The position numbers and the translations under genes are program-made. 42,683 bases of DNA. It comes from Candidatus Omnitrophota bacterium (GTDB taxonomy: Bacteria > Omnitrophota > Gorgyraeia > JABMSB01). This document shows, piece after piece, positions 17,764 through 29,413 of this stretch. Under the pieces are notes generated by a model, which saw only the letters and a program-made list of their open reading frames with translations, searched no databases and was not told the origin of the DNA. Position 1 is the stretch's first letter; every line of letters begins with the position of its first letter. The stretch is from NCBI GenBank assembly GCA_013202205.1, contig JABMSB010000006.1:1-42683 (forward strand). The letters run 5' to 3'.

Positions 17764-18485
17764 AAATTTTTTGGTGTTATAACTGTCCTCTTGAGTGATT
17801 CGGCATCCATGGCCTTAACTTCGCTCATGGTCCGCGCATCCTCTATCTTGAATATGCCGGAACGGATTCGTCTCACAGATGACGCGTGGCCGCCGCAACC
17901 GAGTTTCTCGCCGATATCATCACATATCTGGCGCACATATGTACCCTTAGAACATTCCATGCGAAAAAATATATTCGGCATATCTATTTTCTCTATCACG
18001 AGATGCTTGATATTCACTTTCTTCGGTTCACGCTCGACTTCAACGCCGCGCCATGCAAGCTTGTATAGACGCTTGCCCTTATGGCTCTTTGCCGATACCA
18101 TCGGAGGCACCTGCATTATCTCTCCTTCGAATAAACCAAATGTACTTCTGATCTTTGCCTCGTCTATGTCGATCCATTCCCCGCCTGAGATAACCTTCCC
18201 CTCCTTGTCGCCGCTAACAGTCCTCGCGCCTAGCGTCAGCGTAGACTCGTATTCCTTATCATCGCGGGTGAACCTCTCTGAGAGTTTGGTCGATTTGCCG
18301 ATTAACATAACGAGGACACCTGTCGCCATGGGATCGAGCGTACCGGCGTGGCCAACCTTCTTCACCTTGAAATGGCGCCTTACATAGTTCACCACGTCGT
18401 GGCTCGTCATGTTAGACGGTTTATCAACCACCAGTATACCGTTTATGTCACTCTTTGTCGCTTTTGTATTAGTTGTCCTATTCAC
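17760..18485 (-). CDS. truB: tRNA pseudouridine(55) synthase TruB
   Basis: This enzyme makes pseudouridine 55 in the T loop of tRNAs. The catalytic Asp is in GHAGTLDPMATG, preceded by LVVDKPSNMTSHDVV. At 241 aa it has only a short region after the catalytic domain. The start is GTG at 18485 and overlaps nrnA by 8 bp. Confidence 0.95.
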   Translation of the reverse strand: MNRTTNTKATKSDINGILVVDKPSNMTSHDVVNYVRRHFKVKKVGHAGTLDPMATGVLVMLIGKSTKLSERFTRDDKEYESTLTLGARTVSGDKEGKVISGGEWIDIDEAKIRSTFGLFEGEIMQVPPMVSAKSHKGKRLYKLAWRGVEVEREPKKVNIKHLVIEKIDMPNIFFRMECSKGTYVRQICDDIGEKLGCGGHASSVRRIRSGIFKIEDARTMSEVKAMDAESLKRTVITPKNL

Positions 18486-19440
18486 TTAGCATCTCCTTAG
18501 TCTTTTTTAAGACCTTCTTCTTTGCCTTCTCTAAGTCGAGGTCCAATGTGCACCCGGATGCCTTCCTGTGTCCACCACCGTCAAAGGCAGTAGCGAGCGT
18601 GTTGACATCGAAATTCCCTTTCGAACGAAAACTGACGTGTGTCTTGCCATCATCTGCCTCCCGGAAAAATATCGCAACATCGACACCCTTTATCATCCGG
18701 GCAAAGTTGATAAAATTCTCCGTATCCTCGGGCCTGCTGCCGGTGCGCTTGAACATATCGCGCCTCGCCTCTAAGTATGCTATGCGCTTATCCGGCGTAA
18801 CCTGTACGGTTGAGACGCACTCGCCTATAAGCTTGACACTTGCAAAATCTTTTTGCTCATATATCTTCTCGGATATCTCCTCAGGTTTTATACCCATCTT
18901 GATCAATTCCGCCGCCACATTATGTGTATCGCCTGAGGTATTACTGTACCTGAAAGAACCTGTATCTGTAGCAATAGCAATATACATATTCATCGCCGAA
19001 TCGATCGGGATTGCTTCCTTCATCGCTTTATATATATGGAAGACCATCTCACCACAGGAGCTCATGTGTGGATCGACCCATCTTATCTTGGCGAACTTCT
19101 CATTGCTGACATGGTGGTCAATATTAACTATATCTGAGCCCTTTGTCAATCGTGCCACATCTCCGATCCGCTCTATATTGGGTGAATCGAGTACGAGTGC
19201 CGCATCAAACTTGCACTCCTTGATATCCTTAGAAAGTTCTATCTCCTTTGCCCCGGGAAGCCATTTGAGTGTCTCAGGGACAGAATCGTTGTCGATGATG
19301 CGCACCTCTTTGCCCAGCTGCCTTAATAAAGACGCTATCGCCAGCTGGCTGCCTATCGCATCTCCTTCGGGATTTATATGCGCGGTCACTAAAAAACTCT
19401 TGTGCTTTTCTATGACCTTTATGATATCATCTATCGGCAT
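18478..19440 (-). CDS. nrnA: DHH-family oligoribonuclease/pAp phosphatase NrnA
   Basis: This 320-aa DHH/DHHA1 phosphoesterase degrades nanoRNA and 3'-phosphoadenosine 5'-phosphate. Metal-binding motifs are HINPEGDAIGS (usually PDGD, Glu here), LVLDSPN, NIDHHVSN and TDTGSFRYSNTS. The DHHA1 substrate motif is GGGHRKASGC near the C-terminus. It lies between rbfA and truB, a common position for nrnA. It could also act on pGpG, the last step of c-di-GMP breakdown, which has been described for this family. Confidence 0.92.
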   Translation of the reverse strand: MPIDDIIKVIEKHKSFLVTAHINPEGDAIGSQLAIASLLRQLGKEVRIIDNDSVPETLKWLPGAKEIELSKDIKECKFDAALVLDSPNIERIGDVARLTKGSDIVNIDHHVSNEKFAKIRWVDPHMSSCGEMVFHIYKAMKEAIPIDSAMNMYIAIATDTGSFRYSNTSGDTHNVAAELIKMGIKPEEISEKIYEQKDFASVKLIGECVSTVQVTPDKRIAYLEARRDMFKRTGSRPEDTENFINFARMIKGVDVAIFFREADDGKTHVSFRSKGNFDVNTLATAFDGGGHRKASGCTLDLDLEKAKKKVLKKTKEMLSE

Positions 19441-19801
19441 TGCCCTGCCCCGCCTTTCTTCGCTGTTCTTCTATCTTTTTAAATACTCCGTTTATACTCT
19501 CAGTCTGCTCGGCCGTGTCATCGTACTCGAAAACAATCTCAGGGGCGAACTTCAGTTTTATGCGCTTACCTATAGTGCGGCGGATAAGCTTAGTCGCGGT
19601 CCTTAAACTCTTCCGCGCTTCCTTTTTTGCGTTGTCATCGCCCAGGCATGTATAAAACATGCGCGCATAACGCAGGTCGGGTGTTATCGTTGCTTCTGTA
19701 ATGGTAATAAACTGGAGGCGCGGGTCACTAAACTCCCCGTGTAATAATAATAAGACCTCCCGTTGTATAGCCTTTGCTACCTTCTCAGATCTTATTGACA
19801 T
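19427..19801 (-). CDS. rbfA: Ribosome-binding factor A
   Basis: This 124-aa KH-fold factor helps mature the 5' end of 16S rRNA. Recognisable segments are VAKAIQREVLLLLHGEFSDPRL near the N-terminus and the strand-helix stretch ITPDLRYARMFYTCLG. Its C-terminus overlaps the nrnA start by 14 bp. No infB or nusA is found upstream. Confidence 0.93.
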   Translation of the reverse strand: MSIRSEKVAKAIQREVLLLLHGEFSDPRLQFITITEATITPDLRYARMFYTCLGDDNAKKEARKSLRTATKLIRRTIGKRIKLKFAPEIVFEYDDTAEQTESINGVFKKIEEQRRKAGQGNADR

Positions 19802-19838
19802 AGCTGCTCCTTTTATTTCATCTCGATCTCATAAATTA

Positions 19839-20549
19839 TCATTTCGGTTTTGCCAAAACTATAATGCAATCTCCCCTGCCGGGTAAATTAAGCATGAATA
19901 AACCATATAATAGTTGCGAGATTGCTCTCTTGAATAGACCAAATTCTCCCATATTCAAGCTTTCGGGGACATGCTGCAGCACGTTTCTATAGAAAGGAGA
20001 ATAAAAAGGAAATCCCCATCTCTTTATAGATAGAATATCAAAGTTCGCAATATCAAGTTTGTGAAGCAACTCTCCCTCGGAGTAATTGCGCACATGCCCC
20101 ACCTCTCTTTCAATAGGCCTCATCCTGCCCATTAGGGTACAGATTAATAGATACTTCTTTTTCATCCTGTGCACATTCCCCAAAAACTTGACATCATCAT
20201 TGACATGTTCGATGATGTCGATTGCTGTTACCAAATCATATTTTTTACCCAAAAAACTATTTTCTATGTCTATTGCGTAAAATTTAGAAAAGGGCATCGA
20301 TTTGCTGTTCTTTTCCACCAAAAATTGAGCAATGTCCGCTCCGGAAAATGATGCATCGGGTTTAACCTCGTGCAGGTATTTCAAAAATGAAGCTTCTCCG
20401 CAACCAACATCTAAGATAGAGCTCCAATCAAGATCCTTTATCATTTTCAGACAAAGTTGCCTTATGTGCCGTGACGCTGGTCCAAATTTTTTCATATCTG
20501 ACCACTTATGCCAAGCAGAATCATAAAAGTCTTTACCATTTACTGACAT
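19839..20549 (-). CDS. Class I SAM-dependent methyltransferase
   Basis: This 236-aa Rossmann methyltransferase has motif I ILDVGCGEASFLKYL near residue 41 and motif II-like FSGADIAQ. The later AIDIIEHVNDD carries the acidic residue common in small-molecule methyltransferases. The substrate is unknown. It separates DUF503 from rbfA, which are normally neighbours, and its codons look more AT-rich than theirs. An acquired gene is a reasonable inference. It may belong to surface polysaccharide or quinone-like chemistry. Confidence 0.8.
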   Translation of the reverse strand: MSVNGKDFYDSAWHKWSDMKKFGPASRHIRQLCLKMIKDLDWSSILDVGCGEASFLKYLHEVKPDASFSGADIAQFLVEKNSKSMPFSKFYAIDIENSFLGKKYDLVTAIDIIEHVNDDVKFLGNVHRMKKKYLLICTLMGRMRPIEREVGHVRNYSEGELLHKLDIANFDILSIKRWGFPFYSPFYRNVLQHVPESLNMGEFGLFKRAISQLLYGLFMLNLPGRGDCIIVLAKPK

Positions 20550-20560
20550 TCAAATCCCCC

Positions 20561-20842
20561 TCATATCATCTCCGTCTCATGATCAAGCAGGGTAATCCCA
20601 TGAAACCTATCCGTAAATTGTATCACCTTGCTCAATGCTCCATCGAGATGCGCGCCGTCATTCGATACCATCGCCACCGCAACCGATGCGCGTTGCCACT
20701 TATCGTTATTATCCACTTCGGCTACTGAGACATTGAAATTATTGGTCAGTCGGTCCTTAAAACTCTTGAGCACCGTTCGTTTGGCCTTAAGGGAATTGGC
20801 GCCGTCTATCATAAGATCTAGATGTAATATGCCCAGCTTCAC
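20561..20842 (-). CDS. DUF503 (YlxP-like) protein
   Basis: This 93-aa protein matches the DUF503 pattern: a start of MKLGILHLDLMIDGANSLKAK, then FNVSVAEVDNND, and a short C-terminus. Members usually sit between infB and rbfA and are suspected to help ribosome assembly. The start is GTG at 20842, overlapping the cca stop by 4 bp. Confidence 0.88.
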   Translation of the reverse strand: MKLGILHLDLMIDGANSLKAKRTVLKSFKDRLTNNFNVSVAEVDNNDKWQRASVAVAMVSNDGAHLDGALSKVIQFTDRFHGITLLDHETEMI

Positions 20843-22164
20843 TTCTTAATCAACCTCTTAAGATAAACCATTTCATCTCTTTTGGTATCGAGCGATAAAT
20901 CGAGTTTGGCCCACAATAACTTCTCGAGCAACTTTCTATACTCTGGTCCTGGCCTAAGACCCATCTTTCTTAAATCTTCTCCTCCCACGTAGACCTTGAC
21001 TGCACTATACTTTACTATGAAGTTCGTCAGCCGGTTGCGCACTCGTTTAGTCTTTGCAACAGCCATCATCGCCAGTATCGTCTCATAAGAGATCGGGTTC
21101 AAGACCCGGTAGATCTCACTCGGCTTAAGCCGCTTGGAACTGCTTAAACGCTTAATCAGCTTCGAACCATCCTTAATAAATGACAGTATCCTTAGTCTAT
21201 CCCATTTACTTAAGGCAAATCTATCGCATAAAACTTTTGCCTGTCGATATGTGAGCCCTCTTATAAGAATCATAAAATATATGATCCACGCATCCAAGTG
21301 GCGCTGATCATCTCTCTGGTGGGATCCCCTAAACCATCTTATTGCACGTCTTGCTGCAGCAAATTCCTTCTCCATCTGTGCTCCGAGCTTGATATCAGGG
21401 TGTATAAAACGCAGTTCGTGGAACCGAGCCATCTTTTTGACGGCATTTAGAGGATAGTCCTCCGAAAGAAGGAGCGCGATCTCATTCCTTATCCGTTCTT
21501 TGCTGGTATGTTCAAAACTCTTTAAGTTGACGGCATGTTTTATCAGGTCTTCTGTATGCTTCTCTATGGTAAAGTGATATCTCTCGGCAAAACGGATCGC
21601 TCTAAAGATGCGGGTCGGGTCATCTACAAAGCTTGCGTCATGTAAAACGCGTATCTTCTTTTTCGACAGGTCCTCTTTGCCGCCAAAAAAATCGAGGAGG
21701 TTACCGAAATCTTTTCGGGTAAGGCTGACTGCCATAGCATTTATGGTAAAATCCCTTCTTGAGATGTCTTCCCTGATAGTGCCAAATTTCACCTTCGGCA
21801 GCGCTGCGGGGCGCTCATACGACTCTGTACGGGCCGTTGCCAGATCGATCTTGAATTTACGTGATCTCTTTCCCGGGGGCCAATGCATATAGATAGTAGC
21901 TGTCCCAAACCTGCTATAGGGAACGAGCTTGCCGCGGAGTCTGCGTGCCATCTTACGGCCGAACTCGATCGCATCCCCCTCTATGACCAGGTCTACATCG
22001 AGATTGCGTACGCCTAAAAGTAGGTCCCTTACAAAACCACCTACAACATAAGCGCGCAACCCAGACTCCTCAGCCAAGGCACCACAAAGCTTGAGGAGCT
22101 TCAGCATATCCCTGCTGAGCATCGCCCGCATTTTCTTATTTATATTGGGGGTAATTAAATCCAT
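20839..22164 (-). CDS. cca: CCA/poly(A) tRNA nucleotidyltransferase
   Basis: This 441-aa class II nucleotidyltransferase has GGFVRDLLLG and the metal-binding DVDLVIEGDA (DxD). RRDFTINAMA and DDPTRIFRAIRFAERY are the other head and neck motifs. The C-terminal region is helical. No HD phosphohydrolase domain is evident. Sequence alone does not show whether it adds CCA, only A, or CC; tRNA-Pro in this window already encodes CCA, so repair is a possible role. Confidence 0.92.
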   Translation of the reverse strand: MDLITPNINKKMRAMLSRDMLKLLKLCGALAEESGLRAYVVGGFVRDLLLGVRNLDVDLVIEGDAIEFGRKMARRLRGKLVPYSRFGTATIYMHWPPGKRSRKFKIDLATARTESYERPAALPKVKFGTIREDISRRDFTINAMAVSLTRKDFGNLLDFFGGKEDLSKKKIRVLHDASFVDDPTRIFRAIRFAERYHFTIEKHTEDLIKHAVNLKSFEHTSKERIRNEIALLLSEDYPLNAVKKMARFHELRFIHPDIKLGAQMEKEFAAARRAIRWFRGSHQRDDQRHLDAWIIYFMILIRGLTYRQAKVLCDRFALSKWDRLRILSFIKDGSKLIKRLSSSKRLKPSEIYRVLNPISYETILAMMAVAKTKRVRNRLTNFIVKYSAVKVYVGGEDLRKMGLRPGPEYRKLLEKLLWAKLDLSLDTKRDEMVYLKRLIKK

Positions 22165-22215
22165 ATAGGGTACCTTACGTATAGAACGTATAAATAGTAC
22201 ATATAGAAGAAACTA

Positions 22216-22245
22216 AGTTTACCATATCCCCCCCACTCTTGTCAA
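22216..22245 (-). promoter_or_regulatory. Promoter upstream of cca operon
   Basis: The minus strand has TTGACA (22245-22240), an 18-bp G-rich spacer and TAAACT (22221-22216), just downstream of the 120-bp palindromic element. It would start the cca-DUF503-rbfA transcription unit. Confidence 0.5.
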
Positions 22246-22251
22246 CAACAA

Positions 22252-22371
22252 CCAAGACGTTTCTCAACTCAATCGGAGATCTGCCCCAAACTCAATCGGA
22301 GATCTGTCATACATGACACTTCTCCGATTGGGAACAGGTCAGATCTCCGATTAGAACCAGAAACGTCTTGG
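22252..22371. repeat. 120-bp palindromic (MITE/REP-like) element
   Basis: Perfect 13-bp terminal inverted repeats CCAAGACGTTTCT / AGAAACGTCTTGG enclose further matched arms. These are CAATCGGAGATCTG with CAGATCTCCGATTA (13 of 14), CAATCGGAGA with TCTCCGATTG (10 of 10), and a central TGTCAT-AC-ATGACA. Nearly the whole element folds into one long hairpin with small bulges. It begins 2 bp after the xerD stop and ends just before the cca promoter. It carries no ORF. It may be a non-autonomous mobile element, a BIME-like repeat or a bidirectional 3' end structure. Confidence 0.8.
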
Positions 22372-22373
22372 GT

Positions 22374-23264
22374 TTAGGGGCGGGGGTGGAATTTTTTGTG
22401 GATAGATTTGAGGCGTTCTTTGTTGATGTGGGTATAGATCTGTGTGGTGGAGATATCGGCGTGGCCGAGCATCTCCTGGACGATCCTGAGATCTGCTCCG
22501 CGCTCAAGTAGGTGTGTAGCGAATGAGTGGCGCAGGGTGTGTGGTGTGATCCGTTTTTTTATGCGAGCCTTGCGGACATACTCTTTAAGCATCTTCCAGA
22601 ATGCCTGACGGCTCATGTGTTTGCCAAGCCGCGTCAGAAATAGTGCAGGATCGGGTTTCCCCTGCTTTACCAGATTAGGTCTCACCCGTTTAAGGTACCT
22701 CTCTAGATACATCTTCGCCTTTCGGCCTATCGGTACGATCCTCTCCTTACTCCCCTTTCCTATGCAGCGAATAAATCCTACGTCGAGGTTCAGCCCATCC
22801 ATCCTCAGGTTAACGAGTTCGGATACACGCATACCGGTTGCATAGAGCAACTCAAGGAACGCCCTGTCACGGGCACCGCGTGGCTTGTGGGCATTGGGGA
22901 CTAATAGGAGTTTATCGACCTCATCTACCGTAAGGACATCCGGAAGATGGCGCACTATCTTTGGTGTATCTATTACGGATGTGGGATCGGTTTTTATGAT
23001 GCGCTCTGCGACTAAGAATCTGAAGAATACCTTGATGGCGGCAAGGCTCCTGCCAACCGAATTGGATGAAAGCCCATTGTCCCGTCGAGCAAGCATGAAT
23101 GAGGTTATATTATCGCGTTTTACTTTGGCAGGGGTCGTTATGCCTTTTTTTAATAGGTAGCTACTAAAGGCCTTGAGGTCTCGCCTGTATGCGGTGATGG
23201 TATTATTTGCGAGGCCTCGCTCGACTGAGAGATAGTTTAGGAATTCTTCGATTAAGTTATCCAT
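22374..23264 (-). CDS. xerD: Tyrosine recombinase XerD
   Basis: This 296-aa site-specific recombinase resolves chromosome dimers at dif with FtsK. The N-terminal SAM-like core-binding domain starts FLNYLSVERGLANNTITAYRRD. The catalytic residues are visible: Arg in ATGMRVSEL, His/Arg in HTLRHSFATH, His in GHADIS and Tyr in IYTHI. XerC and XerD are hard to tell apart by eye; only one such gene is in the window. Its 5' end overlaps the metallo-hydrolase gene by 13 bp. Confidence 0.92.
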   Translation of the reverse strand: MDNLIEEFLNYLSVERGLANNTITAYRRDLKAFSSYLLKKGITTPAKVKRDNITSFMLARRDNGLSSNSVGRSLAAIKVFFRFLVAERIIKTDPTSVIDTPKIVRHLPDVLTVDEVDKLLLVPNAHKPRGARDRAFLELLYATGMRVSELVNLRMDGLNLDVGFIRCIGKGSKERIVPIGRKAKMYLERYLKRVRPNLVKQGKPDPALFLTRLGKHMSRQAFWKMLKEYVRKARIKKRITPHTLRHSFATHLLERGADLRIVQEMLGHADISTTQIYTHINKERLKSIHKKFHPRP

Positions 23265-23860
23265 GGGTTATTTTTTCGTTCGTGGCCTGCGGTAGTTGTG
23301 GGGCCGTGGCCGGGATAAAACTTTACACTATCTTCTTCTTTAAGCAATTTAGTCTTTATCGATTGCAAAAGCTCTTGGTGGGAACCTCCAGGCAGGTCTG
23401 TCCTCCCCACCCCTTCACGAAATATCGTATCGCCTGTAAAGACCACGTCATTTACTTTTAAAGAGATCCCACCCTCTGTGTGGCCGGGTGTATGGATCAC
23501 CTTTAGCTTTAAGTTGCCGACTGGTATCTCATCCCCTTCCTCAACCAACTTTGAGGCCGGGCGTGAAGTGATACCCAGGCCGAATGATATCGATAGATTA
23601 CTTGCCGGATCAATCAGCATCCCTGCATCGAGCCGGTGGATCCAGACAGGAAGTTTGAATCCTCCGTTGGCACCTATGTGGTCGCCGTGGCCATGGGTAT
23701 TTATGATAAGCTTTGGTGTCAGTTTTCTTGACTTTAACTCGGCTTTGATAGCCTCTGGATCGGCACCCGGATCTATTATAGCTGCCTCATAAGTATCATC
23801 ATCACCTACTATGTAACAATTTGTCTCAAGAGGGCCTACTACGACTCGTCTTATTATCAT
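23252..23860 (-). CDS. MBL-fold metallo-hydrolase (glyoxalase II-like)
   Basis: This 202-aa metallo-beta-lactamase-fold hydrolase has the metal motif THGHGDHIGAN, then HTPGHTEGG, FTGDTIF and YPGHGPTT. The layout matches small YcbL/hydroxyacylglutathione-hydrolase-like enzymes. It lacks the extra C-terminal helical domain of true glyoxalase II, so the thioester substrate is uncertain. Confidence 0.88.
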   Translation of the reverse strand: MIIRRVVVGPLETNCYIVGDDDTYEAAIIDPGADPEAIKAELKSRKLTPKLIINTHGHGDHIGANGGFKLPVWIHRLDAGMLIDPASNLSISFGLGITSRPASKLVEEGDEIPVGNLKLKVIHTPGHTEGGISLKVNDVVFTGDTIFREGVGRTDLPGGSHQELLQSIKTKLLKEEDSVKFYPGHGPTTTAGHERKNNPWIT

Positions 23861-23878
23861 ATCTATCTGCTTTGCCCC

Positions 23879-26439
<2,561 letters not shown>

Positions 26440-27165
26440 TCACCTTCCCTCTGCTAACCTATCTGCTATGATGTCCGGTAGGCCCGCTCCCCTTATCTTA
26501 TCCTGCGCCTTCTTTATGTCGTAAGCAATCCTTTTAAACTCTATCTTTTTAGCTTCATCATCATAGATGCAATAAGATGCCTTTGGATTGCCATCTCTCG
26601 GTTGCCCTATACTGCCACAGTTTATTATATATTTAGTCCCTTCGGCTAATTTTACAATCTTATCCTGGGAGTAACTAATCCTGCCCTCTCTTTCCCAGTA
26701 TATGCCCGGAGAATGCGTATGGCCCAGAAAACAGAGGGGTGTATCCTGTAACCGAAATGACATGAGCGCTTCTCGTTCATCGCGCATATAACGGAACTCT
26801 TCCGGGCGATGCAGGGTACCGTGTACTAAAGTAAAATCTTTCTCTTTTAAGAGATGGTTTAAGCTGTTTGCGTAATTGAGCTCTTCTGTGTTTATCATCT
26901 GGCGTGTCCAATATACGGCCGCCTTTGCGTAGGGGTTGAAATAGTCCGTATACTTTAAGTCCCTTACCGCCCATTCGTGATTGCCGCAAACCACCTTTTC
27001 CGTGAGACCCCTTACACGTTCAATGCACTTTGAAGGGTCTGCGCCATATCCGATTATATCTCCTGTTGAGAGATATTCATCAACCCTCTCTTTTTGCAAA
27101 GCTTCAATTACCGCCTCAAGCGCCTCAAGATTGCCATGCACATCGGAGATAAGCGCATATCTCAT
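26440..27165 (-). CDS. Calcineurin-like metallophosphoesterase
   Basis: This 241-aa phosphoesterase has all metal-binding blocks: SDVHGNLEAL, GDIIGYGADP, CGNHEWAV, LVHGTL and LGHTHSPG. This matches the YfcE/ApaH-like group of soluble phosphodiesterases; the substrate is not predictable. It overlaps the TPR gene by 4 bp and ends 6 bp before ligA. Confidence 0.88.
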   Translation of the reverse strand: MRYALISDVHGNLEALEAVIEALQKERVDEYLSTGDIIGYGADPSKCIERVRGLTEKVVCGNHEWAVRDLKYTDYFNPYAKAAVYWTRQMINTEELNYANSLNHLLKEKDFTLVHGTLHRPEEFRYMRDEREALMSFRLQDTPLCFLGHTHSPGIYWEREGRISYSQDKIVKLAEGTKYIINCGSIGQPRDGNPKASYCIYDDEAKKIEFKRIAYDIKKAQDKIRGAGLPDIIADRLAEGR

Positions 27166-27875
27166 CTTATGCCCAGCTCTTTTCTTATATCACTTAGCTG
27201 CTTGGCGACTATCCCCTGATGGTGCTCATCATCGACAAATATGGCCTCGCACCTCTTCCACTCCTTGTATGCCGCCCTAAGATCTCCCTTCTTCTTATAT
27301 GCATGGGCTATAAGCCGATCCAGGTGTGGTGGGTGAGAGAAGCGCGTTCCCATGCGAAAATATCTTATCGCCTCATCATAATCTTCTAATCTGTGATAGT
27401 AGCTCCACCCCAACTCAAAATAGAGGTCATATATCCTGCTATTCTTTGATATTCCTTCTTGAAGAAATTGTATACCGTCTTCTATGTATTCATCGGCTTC
27501 GTGTCGGGTCGGCGCCAGGGAGGACATATTATATATCAGTTGCCACCCCCCCAACGACCACGCCTCTATAAAACGGCTCTGGATTAATGTGATCGCCCGA
27601 AAGAGCGGAAGCATCTTGAAGTGCTGGCCTGTATGCCAGTATTCGTCTACCCGCATCCATAAGATATCCACTGCTACTCCCCGAAAACCGGATATAATAA
27701 AGTTGGACATAAACTCGCCCGGCAGTATAATGATTTCTTCTCTTAAGTCTTCTTGTAATCTGTGGTAGATAATATCCTGCTGCAGGGGTACCAATATAGC
27801 AAGTAGGGCTATCATAAAGAATAGCATGACAATAACCTGCCATCTCTTTCTTTTGCTATATGCAATCTCTCCCAA
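27162..27875 (-). CDS. Membrane-anchored TPR protein, unknown function
   Basis: This 237-aa protein has an N-terminal membrane helix (VIVMLFFMIALLAILVPLQ). Helical repeats follow, including TPR-like segments around LYFELGWSYYHRLEDYDEAIRY and LIAHAYKKKGDLRAAYKEW. The start is TTG at 27875, supported by AGGAAGGG about 8 nt upstream. It lies 12 bp after the ABC permease and may be a partner of that exporter. Confidence 0.75.
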   Translation of the reverse strand: MGEIAYSKRKRWQVIVMLFFMIALLAILVPLQQDIIYHRLQEDLREEIIILPGEFMSNFIISGFRGVAVDILWMRVDEYWHTGQHFKMLPLFRAITLIQSRFIEAWSLGGWQLIYNMSSLAPTRHEADEYIEDGIQFLQEGISKNSRIYDLYFELGWSYYHRLEDYDEAIRYFRMGTRFSHPPHLDRLIAHAYKKKGDLRAAYKEWKRCEAIFVDDEHHQGIVAKQLSDIRKELGIR

Positions 27876-27887
27876 GACAGACCCTTC

Positions 27888-28655
27888 CTAAACCTCTCTT
27901 CTATTAAATATCAATATGGCCCCCATGAGCATTACCGCAGAATAGAGCAAGCCATAGAGAAGTACTTTTGATATATAGATCCAGGTTACCTGTGTACCCA
28001 GGACTATAGAATTCTGTATATCGAAGTTCTCAAAGTTTGGGAAAAGCGCCTCAAGTACTACGAATATATATTCGAGGACTTTCGACTTAGCGTGTTCGCC
28101 GATATGGCTCAAGAAACTTAAGAAGTGACCTATGATATAGATAGAGAATGACGCGGCAACATTGAGATTGCTTGAGAGGAACGTTGAGAAAAATATAGCT
28201 ACCGATGCCAGGAGACAATTCTTCATAAATATGATCAGGATTGCCTTTAGGAGCTCCGTATCAAAAATCTGTTCCTTTGAGATGAGCAGGATAAAAAAGA
28301 GTGCACTCATAAAGATGAGATTGGTCGCTATTACCATAACCGCGCCCAGGAACTTGCCCAATACGACTTCAGATCGCCTGATCGGGCTTGCCAATAGAAG
28401 CGGTGCCGTACGCCTCTCTATCTCCGACGGAATTAGCGTGGCTGCGCCAAATATGGCAACGAGCATGCCGAAGAATGTGATTGCACCCAGTCCGATATCT
28501 TTGATTATCTTAATCTCCTCATTGGGGGTTAAGTATGTGAAATATGTGGAGAACCCTATCGCGATAAGTCCAAAAAGGAATATCGACATCAGTATCTTTT
28601 TGTGCACCGCCTCATGGAGCACAAGTTTTGCTATAGATGATATCCTACTGAGCAT
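27888..28655 (-). CDS. ABC-2 type transporter permease
   Basis: This 255-aa protein has about six hydrophobic segments (LFGLIAIGFSTYFTYL, ITFFGMLVAIFGAATLIP, VIATNLIFMSALFFILLI and others). It has the cytoplasmic ERRTAPLLLASPIRRSEVVLGK loop typical of NosY/GldF-like permeases. Its start overlaps the ATPase gene by 11 bp, so the two form one transporter. The cargo is unknown. Confidence 0.87.
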   Translation of the reverse strand: MLSRISSIAKLVLHEAVHKKILMSIFLFGLIAIGFSTYFTYLTPNEEIKIIKDIGLGAITFFGMLVAIFGAATLIPSEIERRTAPLLLASPIRRSEVVLGKFLGAVMVIATNLIFMSALFFILLISKEQIFDTELLKAILIIFMKNCLLASVAIFFSTFLSSNLNVAASFSIYIIGHFLSFLSHIGEHAKSKVLEYIFVVLEALFPNFENFDIQNSIVLGTQVTWIYISKVLLYGLLYSAVMLMGAILIFNRREV

Positions 28656-29406
28656 CTCGTCCTTTCCTTTGGGAATCTATTGCATCGATATATACATCCG
28701 TCAAGGATGCCTCAGGTCCCAATCGCCTCTTTAAGTCCCCTACAGTACCCAAAGCAATCAATTCCCCATAATATAATATACCGACACGGTCACAGACATC
28801 TTCAGCCTCTTTTAATATATGGCTGCAGAGTATGATCGACTTCCCTCGATCGCGCAACCTCTTGATAAGCTCTTTTACATCCCGTATCCCTATCGGATCG
28901 AGCCCTAAGACCGGCTCATCTAAAAGTAGGAGTTGAGGGTCGTTTAATAGGGCAACTGCTAAACCGAGGCGCTGGAGCATCCCTTTCGAAAATCCGTAGA
29001 TCCGCCTTTTGCGGACATCGGTCAATCCAACTATATCGAGGGATTCATCAATGCGCTTTGAGAGCCCGGCCATATCCACCTGGGATAAACTTGCATAAAA
29101 GGTGAGTAGTTGCTGCGGTGTCAAAAAATCATAGAATAGAGGCGTCTCCGGAAGATACCCTATCTTGCGGCGCACCTTCAAAAATTCCGGGGAGTTCTCC
29201 AGTACAATAACCCTGCCACTTGTGGGAAATGCCAACCCGAGAATAAGCTTTAAGAAGGTCGTCTTACCGCTCCCATTAGGCCCAAGGAGTCCGAATACTT
29301 CACCTCTCTTAATGGAGAGGTCTAGCCCCCCAAGAGCAACAACCGGCTGCCTTCTGAGGCCGGGGTAAATTTTCTTTAGTGATACGGCTAATACGACGTT
29401 TTCCAT
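28645..29406 (-). CDS. ABC transporter ATP-binding protein
   Basis: This 253-aa ATPase has Walker A GPNGSGKTTFLK, Q-loop context IGYLPETPLFYD, a signature variant GFSKGMLQRL, Walker B LLLLDEP and the His switch CSHILKEAEDV. The variant signature is common in NosF/CcmA-like export ATPases. It pairs with the following permease and lies 7 bp after acyP. Confidence 0.93.
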   Translation of the reverse strand: MENVVLAVSLKKIYPGLRRQPVVALGGLDLSIKRGEVFGLLGPNGSGKTTFLKLILGLAFPTSGRVIVLENSPEFLKVRRKIGYLPETPLFYDFLTPQQLLTFYASLSQVDMAGLSKRIDESLDIVGLTDVRKRRIYGFSKGMLQRLGLAVALLNDPQLLLLDEPVLGLDPIGIRDVKELIKRLRDRGKSIILCSHILKEAEDVCDRVGILYYGELIALGTVGDLKRRLGPEASLTDVYIDAIDSQRKGRDAQ

Positions 29407-29413
29407 GCCATCC

